This document shows positions 17,578 to 26,400 of a stretch of DNA of 64,000 nucleotides, piece after piece. Below the pieces are notes generated by a model. That model did not search any database and was not told where the DNA came from. It saw only the letters and a list, made by a program, of their open reading frames with translations. The DNA lies in NCBI RefSeq assembly GCF_009720145.1, contig NZ_CP046252.1:2622001-2686000 (forward strand). The letters are read 5' to 3'. Each line of letters starts with the position of its first letter. The first letter of the stretch is position 1. A program made the position numbers and the translations under genes. This DNA comes from Sphingobium sp. CAP-1. Its GTDB lineage: Bacteria > Pseudomonadota > Alphaproteobacteria > Sphingomonadales > Sphingomonadaceae.

Positions 17578-18654
17578 TTACCTATTCTCCCCCGATAGGG
17601 CGCGATCAAGCTGATTACGATACGCATCTAATTGTGCAAAGGATACCTGCGCAGCATCGCCGCCATTGGCGACATGCCGGTGCCAGGCGACGATATAATC
17701 CAACGCTTCGCGCAGGCGCAATGCCGGGCGCCAGCCCAGTTCGTTGCGCGCCTTGGAACAATCCAGTTTCAGTATCTTGGCCTCATGCGGCTGGACCTGC
17801 GCTTCGGTGCGCCAGGCCGGGCCGCCCCACCCGGCGCACATCCGGTCGGCGATCCAGTCGACCGGCCGGGTGTCGTCGTCGGCCGGACCGAAATTCCACC
17901 CCGTCGCCATGGCGGCATTGCCGTCCGCCAGTTGCTGCGCGATCAGCAGATAGCCGCCGAGCGCCTCCAGCACATGCTGCCAGGGCCGGATCGACGCGGG
18001 CGAACGGATGAAGGGCGCTTCCCCGGCGATCAGGGCGCGGACGATGTCGGGGATCAGCCGGTCGGCCGCCCAGTCGCCGCCGCCAATGACATTGCCCGCG
18101 CGCACCGATGCAAGCAACGGGCCGGCACCGAAGAAGCTGCGCCGGTAGGAGGCGATCAGAATCTCCGCCGCGCCCTTGCTGGCGCTGTAGGGATCATGCC
18201 CCCCCATCGGATCGCTCTCGCGATAGGGCCAGATCCATTCGCGATTTTCATAGCATTTGTCGCTGGTGACGCAGACAATCGCCTTCAGATCGGGCGCGCG
18301 GCGGCACGCGTCCAGCACATGCGCCGTGCCCTGCACATTGGTCGCGAAGGTTTCGGTCGGGCATTCGTAGGACAGGCGCACCAGCGGCTGCGCGGCGAGG
18401 TGGAACAGGATTTCCGGCCGCGCTTCCGCCACGGCCGCCTCGACCGCGGCCATGTCGCGGATATCGCCTTCCCTGTGGGTGACGATGTCCGCGATCCCCG
18501 CCTGCCGGAACAGGCTGACCTCTTCGGCGGGCAGGGAAAAGCCGGTGACGTTCGCACCCATCCGGGCCAGCCACATCGCCAGCCAGCTTCCCTTGAACCC
18601 CGTATGCCCGGTCAGAAAGACCCGGCGGCCTTTCCAGAAATCGTCCCTTACCAT
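17578..18654 (-). CDS. rfbG: CDP-glucose 4,6-dehydratase
   Basis: This extended SDR of about 358 residues has the NAD-binding motif GHTGFKGSW (from residue 16) and the catalytic YSASK. It has family-typical segments such as VTSDKCYEN and GGGDWAADRL. It converts CDP-glucose to CDP-4-keto-6-deoxyglucose, the substrate of the RfbH homologue that follows. The ATG at 18654 was chosen because it begins MVRDDFWKGRRVFLTG, as in family members; a longer in-frame start at 18681 exists. It overlaps the end of rfbF by seven bases, indicating translational coupling. Confidence 0.93.
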   Translation of the reverse strand: MVRDDFWKGRRVFLTGHTGFKGSWLAMWLARMGANVTGFSLPAEEVSLFRQAGIADIVTHREGDIRDMAAVEAAVAEARPEILFHLAAQPLVRLSYECPTETFATNVQGTAHVLDACRRAPDLKAIVCVTSDKCYENREWIWPYRESDPMGGHDPYSASKGAAEILIASYRRSFFGAGPLLASVRAGNVIGGGDWAADRLIPDIVRALIAGEAPFIRSPASIRPWQHVLEALGGYLLIAQQLADGNAAMATGWNFGPADDDTRPVDWIADRMCAGWGGPAWRTEAQVQPHEAKILKLDCSKARNELGWRPALRLREALDYIVAWHRHVANGGDAAQVSFAQLDAYRNQLDRALSGENR

Positions 18655-19421
18655 GATTTCCACGGCGCTCCGGCGGCCCACAGCTTTTCCAGATGCTGCT
18701 TGTCGCGCAACGTGTCCATCGGCTGCCAGAAGCCGTCATGCCGATAGGCGACGAGATCGCCGGCCTCCGCCAGGCGTTCCAGCGGCTGCTGCTCCCAAAT
18801 GGTTTCGGGCGCATCGATCAGGTCGATCACCGACGGATCGAGGACGAAGAAGCCTCCGTTGATCAGACCACCGTCGCCGGCGGGTTTTTCCTTGAAACTC
18901 CGCACCAAGTCCCCCTCGAACTCCAGCGCGCCGAAGCGTCCTGGAGGAGAGACGGCGGTGATGGTCGCTTTCCGCCCATGTTTTTTGTGAAATGCGAGCT
19001 GGGCGGAGATGTCGATATCAGAAACACCGTCGCCATAGGTGAAGCAGAAGGGCTGGCCCGGCTCCAGATAGCGCCGCACCGCTTTCAGGCGGCCGCCGGT
19101 CATCGCTTCGGTGCCGGTTTCCACCAGCGTGATGCGCCAGGGTTCGCTCCAGTTTTCGTGTACTTCCATGCTGTTCTTGGAAAGGTCGATCGTCACGTCG
19201 GCCGTATGCAGGAAGTAATTGGCGAAAAACTCCTTGATCATGTAGCCTTTGTAGCCAAGGCAGATCACGAAATCCGTTACGCCGTGGCTGGCGTAGATTT
19301 TCATGATATGCCACAAGATCGGCATTCCGCCGACTTCGACCATAGGTTTGGGACGCAGGGAGGTTTCCTCGCCAAGCCGTGTGCCAAGTCCACCGGCGAG
19401 GATTACAGTCTTAACGGTCAC
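18648..19421 (-). CDS. rfbF: Glucose-1-phosphate cytidylyltransferase
   Basis: The 257-residue nucleotidyltransferase begins KTVILAGGLGTRLGEET, followed by RPKPMVEVGG, the hallmark of RfbF/DdhA. These enzymes join CTP and glucose-1-phosphate to CDP-glucose. The start is a GTG at 19421. It is the first gene of the block and probably of the whole operon running down to the M23 peptidase. About 215 non-coding bases lie upstream. They contain a TTGACA (19485-19480) and an AT-rich TTAATAAATTA, but with a spacing too long for one ordinary promoter, so the promoter is not assigned. Confidence 0.93.
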   Translation of the reverse strand: MTVKTVILAGGLGTRLGEETSLRPKPMVEVGGMPILWHIMKIYASHGVTDFVICLGYKGYMIKEFFANYFLHTADVTIDLSKNSMEVHENWSEPWRITLVETGTEAMTGGRLKAVRRYLEPGQPFCFTYGDGVSDIDISAQLAFHKKHGRKATITAVSPPGRFGALEFEGDLVRSFKEKPAGDGGLINGGFFVLDPSVIDLIDAPETIWEQQPLERLAEAGDLVAYRHDGFWQPMDTLRDKQHLEKLWAAGAPWKSW

Positions 19422-19637
19422 GCTGTTTCACTCAAAGAAATGGGTAATTTATTAACCTGTGCATGACCGTGAAGGGGATTGTCAACATCCGTGCGCCGCA
19501 CCTCTCACTTCGGGAGCCTGTACAGTATCAGAGAGTTGCGCAGGTCGATTATTGCACAATTATGTCTGTTGCGAAACGATCACCGTGCGCAGGGGGTGCC
19601 GGTTCATTGGGAATGCCTTGCATCTTCCTGCCCGCGC

Positions 19638-21104
19638 TTAGCGTTCGCGGCCGGCTTCGGCCCCTGCCTGCATCAGCGGCGACAGCAGATATTGGATGAT
19701 CCGTCGCCGGCCGGTGCGGATTTCCGCCTGCACCCGCATCCCCGAACTCAGCCGCAATATATGGCAGTCGGTCGAGCCGGGCCGGCAATCGCCCGATCGC
19801 AGCGCATTGTCATCGAGCCGCACCCGCACCTTGAAGCCGGTCGGCGCGGCGGGATCTGGCCGGCTGTCCTCATCCAGCCCCTGCACCGAATCCCGGCCGA
19901 TCGAGGTGACGACGCCGTGCAGCATCCCATAATCGGTGAAGGGGAAGGCATCGACCTTCACCTGCACGCGCTGCCCCAGCCGCACGAAGCCGATCTCGCC
20001 ATTGGGCACCAGCGCCTCGACGAACAAAGGCCCGCCGCTGGGCACGATGTTGAGCAGGGGCTGCGCCGCCTGCACCGTCCCGCCGACCGTCCGCACCTTC
20101 AGTTGCTCGACCGTGCCGTCCACCGGCGCGCGAATCTGGAGCAGGGCGCCGCGCCGCTGCGCCTTGGCCAGTTCCTGAGCGCGCAGGCTGGCGTCGTCGG
20201 TCGCCTTGCTAAGGTCGGTCAGGCTGCCGCGCGCCAGTGCTTCGCGCAATTGCGCCCGCTGTTGCGCCAGATCGGCCAGCGCTGCGCGTGCCTGCGCCGC
20301 CAGACTCTCCTGCTGCTCCATGTCGCGCAGCCGCTCGATCCGCACCTGCTGGATCTGGTAGACTGACACTTTGGACTGATAACCCTTGGCCGCCAGTTCG
20401 CCGCGCATCGCGATTTCCTTGTCCAGCAGGGCGAGCGTGTCGGTCATCATCGCCCGCTGGCGCACGGCGGAATCGAGCTGGGCCTGCTTTTCCGCGCGCT
20501 GCTGGTCGATGCCGGCGGCGCGTGCCGCATATTCGCCGATGGTGGAGCGGACGAGTTGCCGCTGCACCGTCATATCCTGCGCCGACAGGCCCGGCACATC
20601 GGGCATCGCCATGCGCCCGGTCGCCAGATAGCCGACCAGCGCCCGCGATCGTGCCGCTTCCACCTGTGCGCTGCCCAGTCCACGCCGCGCCTGATCGGAC
20701 TGGGCGCCGACCAAGGTCGGGTCGAGCGCGATCAGCAATTGCCCCCGGCGCACCCGGTCGCCTTCCGCCACGCGCAGGGCGCGGACCACGCCGACCGACC
20801 CCTCCGCATCGCTGCCCGATCCGCCCCAACTGACCGTCTGCACGCTGTCCAGCGGCGACACGCGGCCGGGCGCGGCGACGATGATGTCGACCTTCGCCAG
20901 CACGCTCCACAGCAGGGCGATGCCCAGAAAGCCGCAGAGCAGCCAGAGCAGCAGGCGGCCGGCGGGGCTGGGCGGGCTTTCGATGATCTCCAGCGCGGCG
21001 GGAAGGAATTCGGTTTCGCGCGGTGGGGTCCGTCCGGCGGCGGCGCGCTCCATCGCCAGCGACTGGCGCAGTATGTCCCAGTGGCGGCTCAGGCTCTCCT
21101 TCAT
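19638..21104 (-). CDS. HlyD/LapC-like type I secretion membrane fusion protein
   Basis: The 488-residue adaptor has one membrane segment near residues 49-70 (LLLWLLCGFLGIALLW). A long alpha-helical hairpin region follows, then a C-terminal beta-barrel (PFTDYGMLHGVVTSIGRDS). HlyD-type adaptors link the ABC exporter in the inner membrane to an outer-membrane TolC-type channel. It overlaps the ABC exporter stop as ATGA, so the two are coupled. No tolC-like gene is in the window. Together with the exporter and the giant protein upstream, it makes a type I secretion locus. Confidence 0.9.
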   Translation of the reverse strand: MKESLSRHWDILRQSLAMERAAAGRTPPRETEFLPAALEIIESPPSPAGRLLLWLLCGFLGIALLWSVLAKVDIIVAAPGRVSPLDSVQTVSWGGSGSDAEGSVGVVRALRVAEGDRVRRGQLLIALDPTLVGAQSDQARRGLGSAQVEAARSRALVGYLATGRMAMPDVPGLSAQDMTVQRQLVRSTIGEYAARAAGIDQQRAEKQAQLDSAVRQRAMMTDTLALLDKEIAMRGELAAKGYQSKVSVYQIQQVRIERLRDMEQQESLAAQARAALADLAQQRAQLREALARGSLTDLSKATDDASLRAQELAKAQRRGALLQIRAPVDGTVEQLKVRTVGGTVQAAQPLLNIVPSGGPLFVEALVPNGEIGFVRLGQRVQVKVDAFPFTDYGMLHGVVTSIGRDSVQGLDEDSRPDPAAPTGFKVRVRLDDNALRSGDCRPGSTDCHILRLSSGMRVQAEIRTGRRRIIQYLLSPLMQAGAEAGRER

Positions 21105-23287
21105 GCCGCGCCTCCGCCAAGGCCCATTTGCGACCGGAACAGCGCGGCATAGCGGCCATTGGCGGCGAGCAGCCCGTCATGATCGCCCATTTCGGTGATG
21201 GTCCCGCCCTCGACGGTCATGATCCGGTGACATTGCCGCACGGCCGACAGGCGGTGGGCGATGATGATGACCGTGCGGCCGGCGGCGATCGCCTGCAAAT
21301 TGCGCTGGATGACCGCTTCGGATTCGGCGTCGAGCGCGGAGGTGGCCTCGTCCAGGATCAGGATGCGTGGATCGCACAGCAGCGCGCGGGCGATGGCGAT
21401 GCGCTGGCGCTGTCCGCCCGACAGGTTCGCGCCGCGCTCCTCGATCGCCGTGTCATAGGCGTGCGGCAGTTCCAGGATGAAGTCGTGCGCGCCGGCCATT
21501 TGCGCCGCCGCGATCACCCGCTCCATCGGCGCGGCCGGATCGGCAAGCGCGATATTGTCGCGCACCGATCGATTGAGCAGTTCATTTTCCTGCAACACGA
21601 CGCCCATCTGCCGCCGCAGCCAGGCGGGGTCGACCAGGGTCAGGTCCGTGCCGTCGACCAGCACCCGGCCGCTGGTCGCGACATAGAGGCGCTGGACCAG
21701 TTTGGTCAGCGTGCTTTTGCCCGATCCCGACGGGCCGACAATGCCGATCATCTCGCCCGCCGCGACATCGAAACTCATCTCATGCAGCACTTCCGGGCTG
21801 TCGGGGCGGTAACGGAAGCGGACCCGGTCGAAGGCGATGCGCCCCGCGATCGGGGGCAGCACCGCCTTGGTCGGATCATGTTGCGGTTCCGGGCGGCTGT
21901 TCAATATGTCGCCCAGCCGGTCGATCGAGATGCGCACCTGCTGGAAATTCTGCCAGAGCTGGGCCAGTCGCAGGATCGGCCCGGAGACGTGAGAGGACAG
22001 CATGTTGAAGGCGACCAGAGCGCCCACGCTCATCGTCCCGCTCATCACCTGGCGCGCGCCGAAATAGAGCAGGGCGATCATCGTCAGCTTGGACACGAAC
22101 TGCACCAGTTGGCCGCCCCAATTGGCAAGCTGGGTCACGGCGAAACTGGTGCTGGTATAGCCGGCAATCTGCCGCTCCCATTTTTCGCGCATCTGCGGTT
22201 CGACCGCCATCGACTTCAACGTCCGCACCGCGCTCACGCTTTCGACCAGAAAGGCCTGATTGTCGGCGCCGCGCGCGAACTTCTCATCCAGCCGGCGTCG
22301 CAGCGGCGGGGTGATGAAGGCCGAAATGGCGACATAGGCGGGGATGGAGAGCAGGACGATCAGGGTCAGCAGCGGCGAATAGAGCAGCATCACCGCGAAG
22401 AAGATCAGCGTGAAGAATATGTCGAGGATCAATGTGATCGCGTTGGAGGTCAGGAAATCGCGGATCGTCTCCAGTTCGCGCACCCGCGCCACGCTGTCGC
22501 CGACGCGGCGCGATTCGAAATAGGCGAGCGGCAGGCTGAGCAGATGGCGGAACATCTGCGCGCCCAGTTCGGCGTCGACCCGCGCGGTCGTGTGGGCAAA
22601 CAGCCAGGTGCGCAGCCCGCCCAGCACAACCTCCCACAGGCTGACCACCAGCAGCGCGAAGGCCAGCACCGCCAGCGTCGTCATCGCGTCATGCGCCAGC
22701 ACCTTGTCGATCAGCAACTGGAAGAAAAGGGGGGTGGCGAGCGCGATCACCTGCAACACGAAACTGGCCAGGAACACGTCGCGCAGGGCGGCGCGATATT
22801 TGACCAGCGCGGGGATGAACCAGCTAATGTCGAAGCGCCGGCTGTCCCCGGCGATCTGCTCGCGCGTGGTCAGCAGGATCAGGCTGCCGCCAAAGCTCGC
22901 TTCCAGCATCGCCTGATCCCAGATTTCGGGCGCCGACGCATCGGCGCGCTGGATGAGCGCGGTGGGCGCGCCGTCCGGCCCTCCGGCATCGACCTTGCCC
23001 AGGATGAAGAAGGCGCCGTCGCTGCCCCGCGCGATGGCGGGCAGGGGCATGGCGGCCAGATCATCGATTCCGGCGCTGACCTGCCGCGCCCTGACCTGGA
23101 GACGGCGCGCGGCGCGGACGATGTCATCCGCGTCGAACGGATCGTCGCCCCGGCCGCGCTCGCGCCTTATCTGTTCGGCATCGGCCGGTCGGCCGTGAAA
23201 GGCGAGCAACAGGACGAGCGACGCCAGACCGCTGTCGACGGACTCCCGCTCTACGCCCTGCGGCGCCAGCGGCGGTTCATGCCCCAT
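21101..23287 (-). CDS. Type I secretion ABC transporter with degenerate C39 peptidase-like domain
   Basis: The 728-residue protein has an N-terminal C39-like domain (about residues 1-130), a six-helix membrane domain (about 160-430) and a nucleotide-binding domain. Walker A GPSGSGKST starts near 518, the signature LSGGQ near 622, Walker B ILILDE near 642 and the H-loop His near 678. The position of the catalytic Cys in true C39 bacteriocin peptidases reads DSGLA here, so the domain should bind but not cleave. This is typical of exporters of RTX proteins and giant adhesins such as HlyB and LapB. The substrate is most likely the giant repeat protein encoded 114 bases upstream. Confidence 0.93.
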   Translation of the reverse strand: MGHEPPLAPQGVERESVDSGLASLVLLLAFHGRPADAEQIRRERGRGDDPFDADDIVRAARRLQVRARQVSAGIDDLAAMPLPAIARGSDGAFFILGKVDAGGPDGAPTALIQRADASAPEIWDQAMLEASFGGSLILLTTREQIAGDSRRFDISWFIPALVKYRAALRDVFLASFVLQVIALATPLFFQLLIDKVLAHDAMTTLAVLAFALLVVSLWEVVLGGLRTWLFAHTTARVDAELGAQMFRHLLSLPLAYFESRRVGDSVARVRELETIRDFLTSNAITLILDIFFTLIFFAVMLLYSPLLTLIVLLSIPAYVAISAFITPPLRRRLDEKFARGADNQAFLVESVSAVRTLKSMAVEPQMREKWERQIAGYTSTSFAVTQLANWGGQLVQFVSKLTMIALLYFGARQVMSGTMSVGALVAFNMLSSHVSGPILRLAQLWQNFQQVRISIDRLGDILNSRPEPQHDPTKAVLPPIAGRIAFDRVRFRYRPDSPEVLHEMSFDVAAGEMIGIVGPSGSGKSTLTKLVQRLYVATSGRVLVDGTDLTLVDPAWLRRQMGVVLQENELLNRSVRDNIALADPAAPMERVIAAAQMAGAHDFILELPHAYDTAIEERGANLSGGQRQRIAIARALLCDPRILILDEATSALDAESEAVIQRNLQAIAAGRTVIIIAHRLSAVRQCHRIMTVEGGTITEMGDHDGLLAANGRYAALFRSQMGLGGGAA

Positions 23288-23368
23288 CAGTCACCCGCTT
23301 GCCGCACGGCATGACCCGTGCGCCCCAAAACCCCGCCCGCAGCATGGCATAATCGGCAAAAGAGGCAA

Positions 23369-23385
23369 GGCGGCGTATCGCCGCC
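23369..23385 (-). terminator. Intercistronic hairpin between giant protein and exporter genes
   Basis: A perfect GGCGGCG-tat-CGCCGCC stem lies in the 114-base gap. On the transcribed strand it is followed by a weak T-rich stretch (TTGCCTCTTTTG). It may partly terminate transcription, giving more substrate mRNA than exporter mRNA, or stabilise the upstream message. Confidence 0.45.
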
Positions 23386-23401
23386 CTGCCCGCATCCCTT
23401 C

Positions 23402-26400
23402 TCAAACAGGCAGCATGTGCCGCCGCGAATATCCTGCCGTCGGTGCCAGCAGCATATCCTGCGTCGGCAGGCCATAACGTCCATGGCCGGCCATGTGCGC
23501 TGCGCCCCGGTCGCTGCCGAAACTGGCGAGGCCGGACACCAGATTCTGCAACCGCGTCTGGCGCATCGCTCCGGTCGGATCGTCATTCGCCGCCACCGCC
23601 GGAGCGCTTTCTGCCGCCGGCGGATCGCCGATCAGCAGATTGCCGAAGAAGCCGCTGGTCGAACTGTTGATCGTCAGGGACATGGTGACGCTGAGATTGA
23701 GCGTATTGCTGCTGTAGAGCGGCGCGCTGAGCGAGCCGAGATCGACCGCCTTGTTGGTGAAATAGGTGACGGCCGCCGCGCCCGACGCAAAGCTCTGGTT
23801 GAGCAGGGTCGATCCGTTGGCGGCAATCGTGACCGTCACATTGCTGACCCCGGCGCCAAAGCCGTTGCCATTATAGAAGCCGACCACCAGATTGTCGCGC
23901 GACGACAACTGGTTGAGGTCCACGGTCAGATTGACCGTGCTGGTGACGGTTTCCGTGCCGGTGCCCGCCGCGCTATAGCGGCCGCCCATTTGCGCGATCG
24001 CGAAATAGGAGGGGGATTTGGCCCCGAAGGCGGCGGCGATATTGCTGTTCGCCGCCAGCACCGCCGTCACGTCCGCGCCGGTGGGGGCGCCGAACATCTG
24101 CGCCACCGCTTGCGGAGTCGTGGTCGAGCTGGACGCCAGCCCCATGGATGCGCTGGTCAGCGCGCGCGAGGTGTCGACGATGCTCGCCGTGCCATACAGG
24201 CTGCTATAGGCGTCGGCCCGGACATAGGTGACGAGCCGGCCAGCAAAGTCCGACGCGATGGATGTCGCATGGAGCGAGCCGCTATTGCCCTTGGCATAGG
24301 CCAGCGCATCCGCCTCGCTATTGGCGCCGATCCCGCCGACGGCATAGGCGGTGGAACTGACAGCCTTGCCGGTGACGGTCGATTTGGCGTCCGCCGCGCT
24401 GCCCGCGCCATTGCTGCCGGAGCCGGTCCCGCCGCCGCCGCCGGCGGCGCTGGCCGAGACGGTGGCGTTGTTCGCCGCGGTCAGCGTGCCATAGGCGGTG
24501 GCGCCACCGCCTGCCGATCCGACCAGGCTGCCATTGCCGGCACCGCCTGTTGCCGTCACCGACATATTGACCGCATTGCTCTGATTGGCGTTGGCCGTAT
24601 CGTCGAAGGTGAGTTTCGTCGATGCGTTGCCACCCACGCCGCCGGTCCCGCTGTAGGAATAGCCGCCGCCGCCGCCATAGGCATTTTGCGTCAGCGACAA
24701 TGTTCCGGCTTTGCTGGAACCCCTGACCTTGTCGACCAGGGCGACCGATCCGCCCGCGCCGCCGGTGGCGCTATTATAGCCGGTGCCGCCCGCGCCGCCA
24801 TAGGCGTAGAGGCCGGCGCTGACCGATCCCGCGCCATTGCCGCGCGCCTCGGCGGAGGACAGGCCGCTGACCGATCCGCCCGCGCCGCTGGTCAGGCCCA
24901 CGCCATTGGCATAGCCGCCGTTGCCGCCATAGGCATAGGCGGTGGCCGATACGGGTGTGGTCAGGTTGGTCGAACTGACCGCCGTCATCGACGCGCGCGC
25001 GCTGCCGCCCGCGCCGCCATTGCCGCCGCCGGTGGTGGACGAACCGCCCGCGCCGCCATTGGCGGAGCCGATCGCCTGCACCGCTCGCGTGCCGCGAATG
25101 GAGCTGATCGTGGTCGCCGAACCGCCATTGCCGCCGGCCGTAGTCTGGCTGTTGCCGCCCGCGCCGCCCTGCGCCGATACGGTGGTGTAGATCTGGGCGC
25201 TCTTGTTGGCGTTAAGGGTGTCGTTGAAGGCAAGGTTGGAGGTGGTTGCGCCGCCGGCCCGCGCGACGCCGGTGTCGGTGCCGCCGCCATTGCCGCCGAC
25301 CGCCCGCTGGTTCAGCGACAGGTTGCCGAGATTGGTCGAACCGCTCACCGCATCGGTCAGCGAAATGACCGCGCCCGCGCCGCCATTGGCGCCGTTTGCG
25401 CCGGTGCCGCCGGTGCCGCCTGTCTGAACGACGCTGGCCGACGCATTGGTGCCGGCGCTGTTGGCGCTGGCGGTCGCTCCGCTGGCGATGCCGCCTGCGC
25501 CGCCGGTCTTGCCCGCGCCATTGGCGCTGCCACCATTGCCGCCGGTCGCGTTCATCGTGGCGTTGACGGCTTCGTTCCCCACAGTGGTCGATGTCGCCAC
25601 CGCCGATCCCGTGGCGGTCCCGCCCGCGCCGCCGCTGCCGTTCAGCGCGGCGCTGCCGCCGGTGCCGCCGCCGGCATTGCTGGCGAGGGTGATCGCCTTT
25701 GCCCCCGTCACCGTCGCATTACTGGTCGCTGCGCCGCCGACCCGGCCGCTGGTGGCGCTGGTGCCACCGCCGCCCGTGCCGCCCGACGCGGTGGAGTTGA
25801 CGTTGACCTGGCCGCTCTGGGTCGGGTTGGCGGTATCGTCGAAATTCAGCGTGGACGTGGCTGAACCCGCCGCCCCGGCCGTGCCGCCATAGCTATAGCC
25901 GCCCGAACCGCCATAGAGCGCCTGATATAGCGACACGGTGCCGCCATTGCTGCTGCCCTTGACCCGGCTGGTCGCGGCGGTCGATGCGCCGGCGCCGCCA
26001 TTGGCGCCGCCATAGCCGGTGCCGCCGTTGCCGCCATAGAGGGTGGCAGTGGCCGAGGCGGTGGCCGCGCCGGCGGTGTTTGCCGTCGCCGAACTGGCCG
26101 ACGATACCGCGCCGCCATTGCCCGCGCTGAAGCCGACGCCGTTGGCATTGCCGCCCGCACCGCCATAGCCATAGGCGGCAGCGGTGGCATAATCGGTGTT
26201 GAGCGCGCCGCTGCTGTTGCTGGTCATCGACGCGCGTGCGGTGCCGCCATTTGCGCCGTTGCCGCCCGCATTGCTATGGCCGCCGCCGCCGCCCGAAGAA
26301 GAAGCGTTGGCGCTGACCTGCCGCGTGCCGGACGCGGTGTTGATGCTGGAGGCGTTGCCGCCCGCCGCACCATCGGCATTGGCTCCGGTGCCGCCGCCGC

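Noticed and set aside
19449..19485. TTGACA and TAATAA before rfbF considered as one promoter
   Set aside because: The spacing is 25 bases, too long for a sigma70 promoter.
21101..23287. C39 domain taken as a bacteriocin-processing peptidase
   Set aside because: The catalytic Cys position is not Cys and no small double-glycine leader peptide gene is nearby.
21023..23314. Plus-strand frame of about 763 codons opposite the ABC exporter
   Set aside because: It is a shadow of the exporter; Walker and LSGGQ motifs are on the minus strand.
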